Part shown: positions 5,159-6,052 of the stretch, piece after piece
Position numbering within the stretch: the stretch's first letter is position 1
Layout: every line of letters begins with the position of its first letter
Assembly: GCA_900543345.1 (NCBI GenBank)
Contig: UQRJ01000190.1
Coordinates: forward strand, 1-6,052
DNA from: an uncultured Sporolactobacillus sp.
Lineage (GTDB): Bacteria > Bacillota > Bacilli > Bacillales > Sporolactobacillaceae
DNA: 6,052 nucleotides
Reading direction: 5' to 3'
Program-made: the position numbers and the translations under genes
Notes under the pieces: model-generated
Databases searched by the model: none
What the model saw: only the letters and a program-made list of their open reading frames with translations
What the model was told of the DNA's origin: nothing

Positions 5159-5455
5159 ACTAAAGAGGCAATATCATAAACGCAATGAAGAGGAGAGTAA
5201 CTTCTAGCGGGACCCTGCAGCGAGCTTCGATCGGTGAAAAGGAAGCACGTCCGGATAGATGGCGAAGGTAGCCTCGGAGCGGCGAGTGCGACGCGAGTCG
5301 GAGTGTTTGCTGGGTGCGCCCATTAGAGCGCCGGCGTCTTGACGGGTCTTCCGTCAGTACGCAGTGAGACAACAACAGCGATGTTGTTGTAAAAAAAGGT
5401 GGTAACACGTCAATCAACGTCCTTTAAAAGCGCAAAGCTTTTGAAGGACGTTTTT
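5159..5455 (+). ncRNA. T-box riboswitch controlling brnQ
   Basis: The leader senses uncharged tRNA and lets transcription continue into brnQ. Stem I is recognisable. CGC (5181-5183) pairs with GCG (5279-5281). A kink-turn follows with AATGAA (5184-5189) opposite GGA (5276-5278), then helix GAGG/CCTC (5190-5193, 5272-5275), and the S-turn AGTA (5196-5199) opposite GAA (5264-5266). The AG-bulge region AGCGAGC (5219-5225) and apical stem GCTTC/GAAGC (5224-5228, 5242-5246) complete it. A perfect 9-bp hairpin with a GCGA tetraloop (5369-5390) is Stem III. The T-box core AAAGGTGGTAACACG (5395-5409) can pair with ACGTCCTTT as antiterminator, leaving bulge UGGUAAC. With this kink-turn the specifier is GTA (Val, 5268-5270); CTC (Leu, 5273-5275) is the alternative. 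The bulge U fits a tRNA with discriminator A, as for Val, Leu and Ile. Confidence 0.9.
5416..5455 (+). terminator. Intrinsic terminator of the T-box leader
   Basis: AACGTCCTT (5416-5424) pairs with AAGGACGTT (5444-5452). One U-G pair continues into AAAAGC (5426-5431) with GCTTTT (5437-5442), giving a 16-bp stem with loop GCAAA. A T-run (5451-5455) follows. The 5' arm is shared with the competing antiterminator helix, as is standard for T-boxes. Confidence 0.92.
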
Positions 5456-5545
5456 CGTTATGCCGGCAATCACAGGGCATCGCCAAACCCCATTTGATTA
5501 GTTCTCTTAAATTTTTTCAATCTATCAGCATCGGAGGTCTTTGTT

Positions 5546-6025
5546 ATGGAAAATGAACGTCAATTAACACGGGCAAACTATTTAACCATTGCTTCTTTGC
5601 TTTTCGGTATGTTTTTCGGCGCCGGCAACCTGATTTTTCCACTTCATCTTGGACAACTGGCCGGCAGTCAATGGGGACCGGCCGCAATCGGTTTCCTGCT
5701 GTCCGGTACACTGATCCCGTTATTATCGATTATTGCGATCAGCATCACGCGAAGCAACGGCATTTACGACATCGCCAAACCAATCGGCAAGCGTTATGCA
5801 CTGATCTTTCTTATCCTGGTTCACTCGACACTAGGACCGTTGTTCGCCACGCCGCGCACGGCGACGGTCCCGTTCGAATTGGGATTCGGCTCAATTGTTC
5901 CTGAAGGACAAACCTGGATTTATCTGCTGATCTTCTCCGCCTGTTTTTTCATGTTAACTTACCTCTTGTCACGCAGTCAGTCGCACATCATCGACATCAT
6001 CGGGAACATGCTGAATCCCTTATTC
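5546..6025 (+). CDS. brnQ: Branched-chain amino acid:cation symporter BrnQ (LIVCS family), N-terminal 160 residues
   Basis: BrnQ imports leucine, isoleucine and valine with Na+ or H+. The first 160 codons are present; family members have about 430-450 residues, so roughly a third remains. The start ATG 5546 follows GGAGG (5533-5537) by 8 nt. The first helix carries the family hallmark FGMFFGAGNLIFP (20-32), followed by LHLGQLAG. A second conserved block is LGPLFATPRTATVPFELG. About four hydrophobic segments are seen (near 12-32, 42-68, 82-100 and 123-140). The genomic sequence ends exactly after codon 160, where the Tn5 mosaic end begins. The further LSLIHI and TGA stop in this frame are adapter, not a real C-terminus. 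It lies 90 bp downstream of a T-box terminator and should be induced when its cognate branched-chain tRNA is uncharged. Confidence 0.95.
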
Positions 6026-6052
6026 CTGTCTCTTATACACATCTGAAGCTGC
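6026..6052 (+). other. Sequencing adapter (Nextera Read 1 side), not genomic
   Basis: CTGTCTCTTATACACATCT (6026-6044) is the exact 19-bp Tn5 mosaic end in inverted orientation. GAAGCTGC (6045-6052) matches the Read 1 tail GACGCTGC with one mismatch. It supplies the false stop codon of the truncated brnQ frame. Confidence 0.96.

Noticed and set aside
4876..5160. Minus-strand 94-codon frame between the permease and the T-box
   Set aside because: It overlaps the permease C-terminus and lies over hairpins and a promoter. Its composition is not protein-like and it has no ribosome site.
5160..5417. Minus-strand 85-codon frame across the T-box
   Set aside because: It is antisense to a clearly recognisable T-box leader; the open frame is a by-product of the structured RNA.
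1..6052. Terminal TATAAGAGACAG-type sequences as transposon inverted repeats of a mobile element
   Set aside because: They are the engineered Tn5 mosaic ends of the sequencing library, joined to index and primer sequence. No transposase gene is present in the window.
1..6052. CRISPR array, tRNA or rRNA genes
   Set aside because: No regularly spaced repeats, no tRNA cloverleaf signature and no ribosomal RNA sequence were seen on either strand.

Overview
The window is one assembled contig with untrimmed Nextera-type sequencing adapters at both ends (1-49 and 6026-6052), so the genomic insert is 50-6025. Several signs point to a low-to-mid GC Gram-positive of the Bacillales: strong AAGGAGG ribosome sites, TTG starts on three of six genes, a type I lipoprotein signal, a T-box riboswitch, and an amino acid permease close to Bacillus YveA. 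A Sporolactobacillus-like genus is my guess; it cannot be proved from the sequence.

Left half, minus strand (2958 down to 50). A good sigma-A promoter (2931-2958) drives a tightly packed operon. In order it holds a xylose-isomerase-like TIM-barrel protein, a SurE nucleotidase/phosphatase, a lipoprotein solute-binding protein of the AfuA/FbpA/PhnS group (COG1840), and the first 46 codons of an ABC permease cut by the contig end. The first three genes overlap (23 and 14 bp) and look translationally coupled. The grouping suggests uptake of a phosphorylated organic compound, removal of its phosphate by SurE, and handling of the carbon part by the TIM-barrel enzyme. This is inference; iron or phosphonate uptake are alternatives.

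Centre (2810-3353). A 544-bp divergent intergenic region is AT-rich on the operon side. It carries the operon promoter, a CodY-like box, an inverted repeat and small upstream reading frames behind a perfect Shine-Dalgarno. On the other side lies a long leader with two strong hairpins (3165-3205 and 3213-3271) that I could not assign to a known riboswitch, followed by tandem AATCT-type direct repeats.

Right half, plus strand. A full-length APC-family permease (3354-4937) closely resembles the aspartate-proton symporter YveA. After a 608-bp gap come a promoter with a perfect -10, a complete T-box leader with its terminator (about 5159-5455), and the first 160 codons of a BrnQ branched-chain amino acid carrier. 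The T-box specifier is best read as GUA (Val), with CUC (Leu) as alternative; both fit BrnQ. The stop codon that seems to end BrnQ is adapter sequence.

The window therefore combines a probable phospho-organic import/salvage operon with two amino acid transporters, each preceded by a long, probably RNA-regulated leader.
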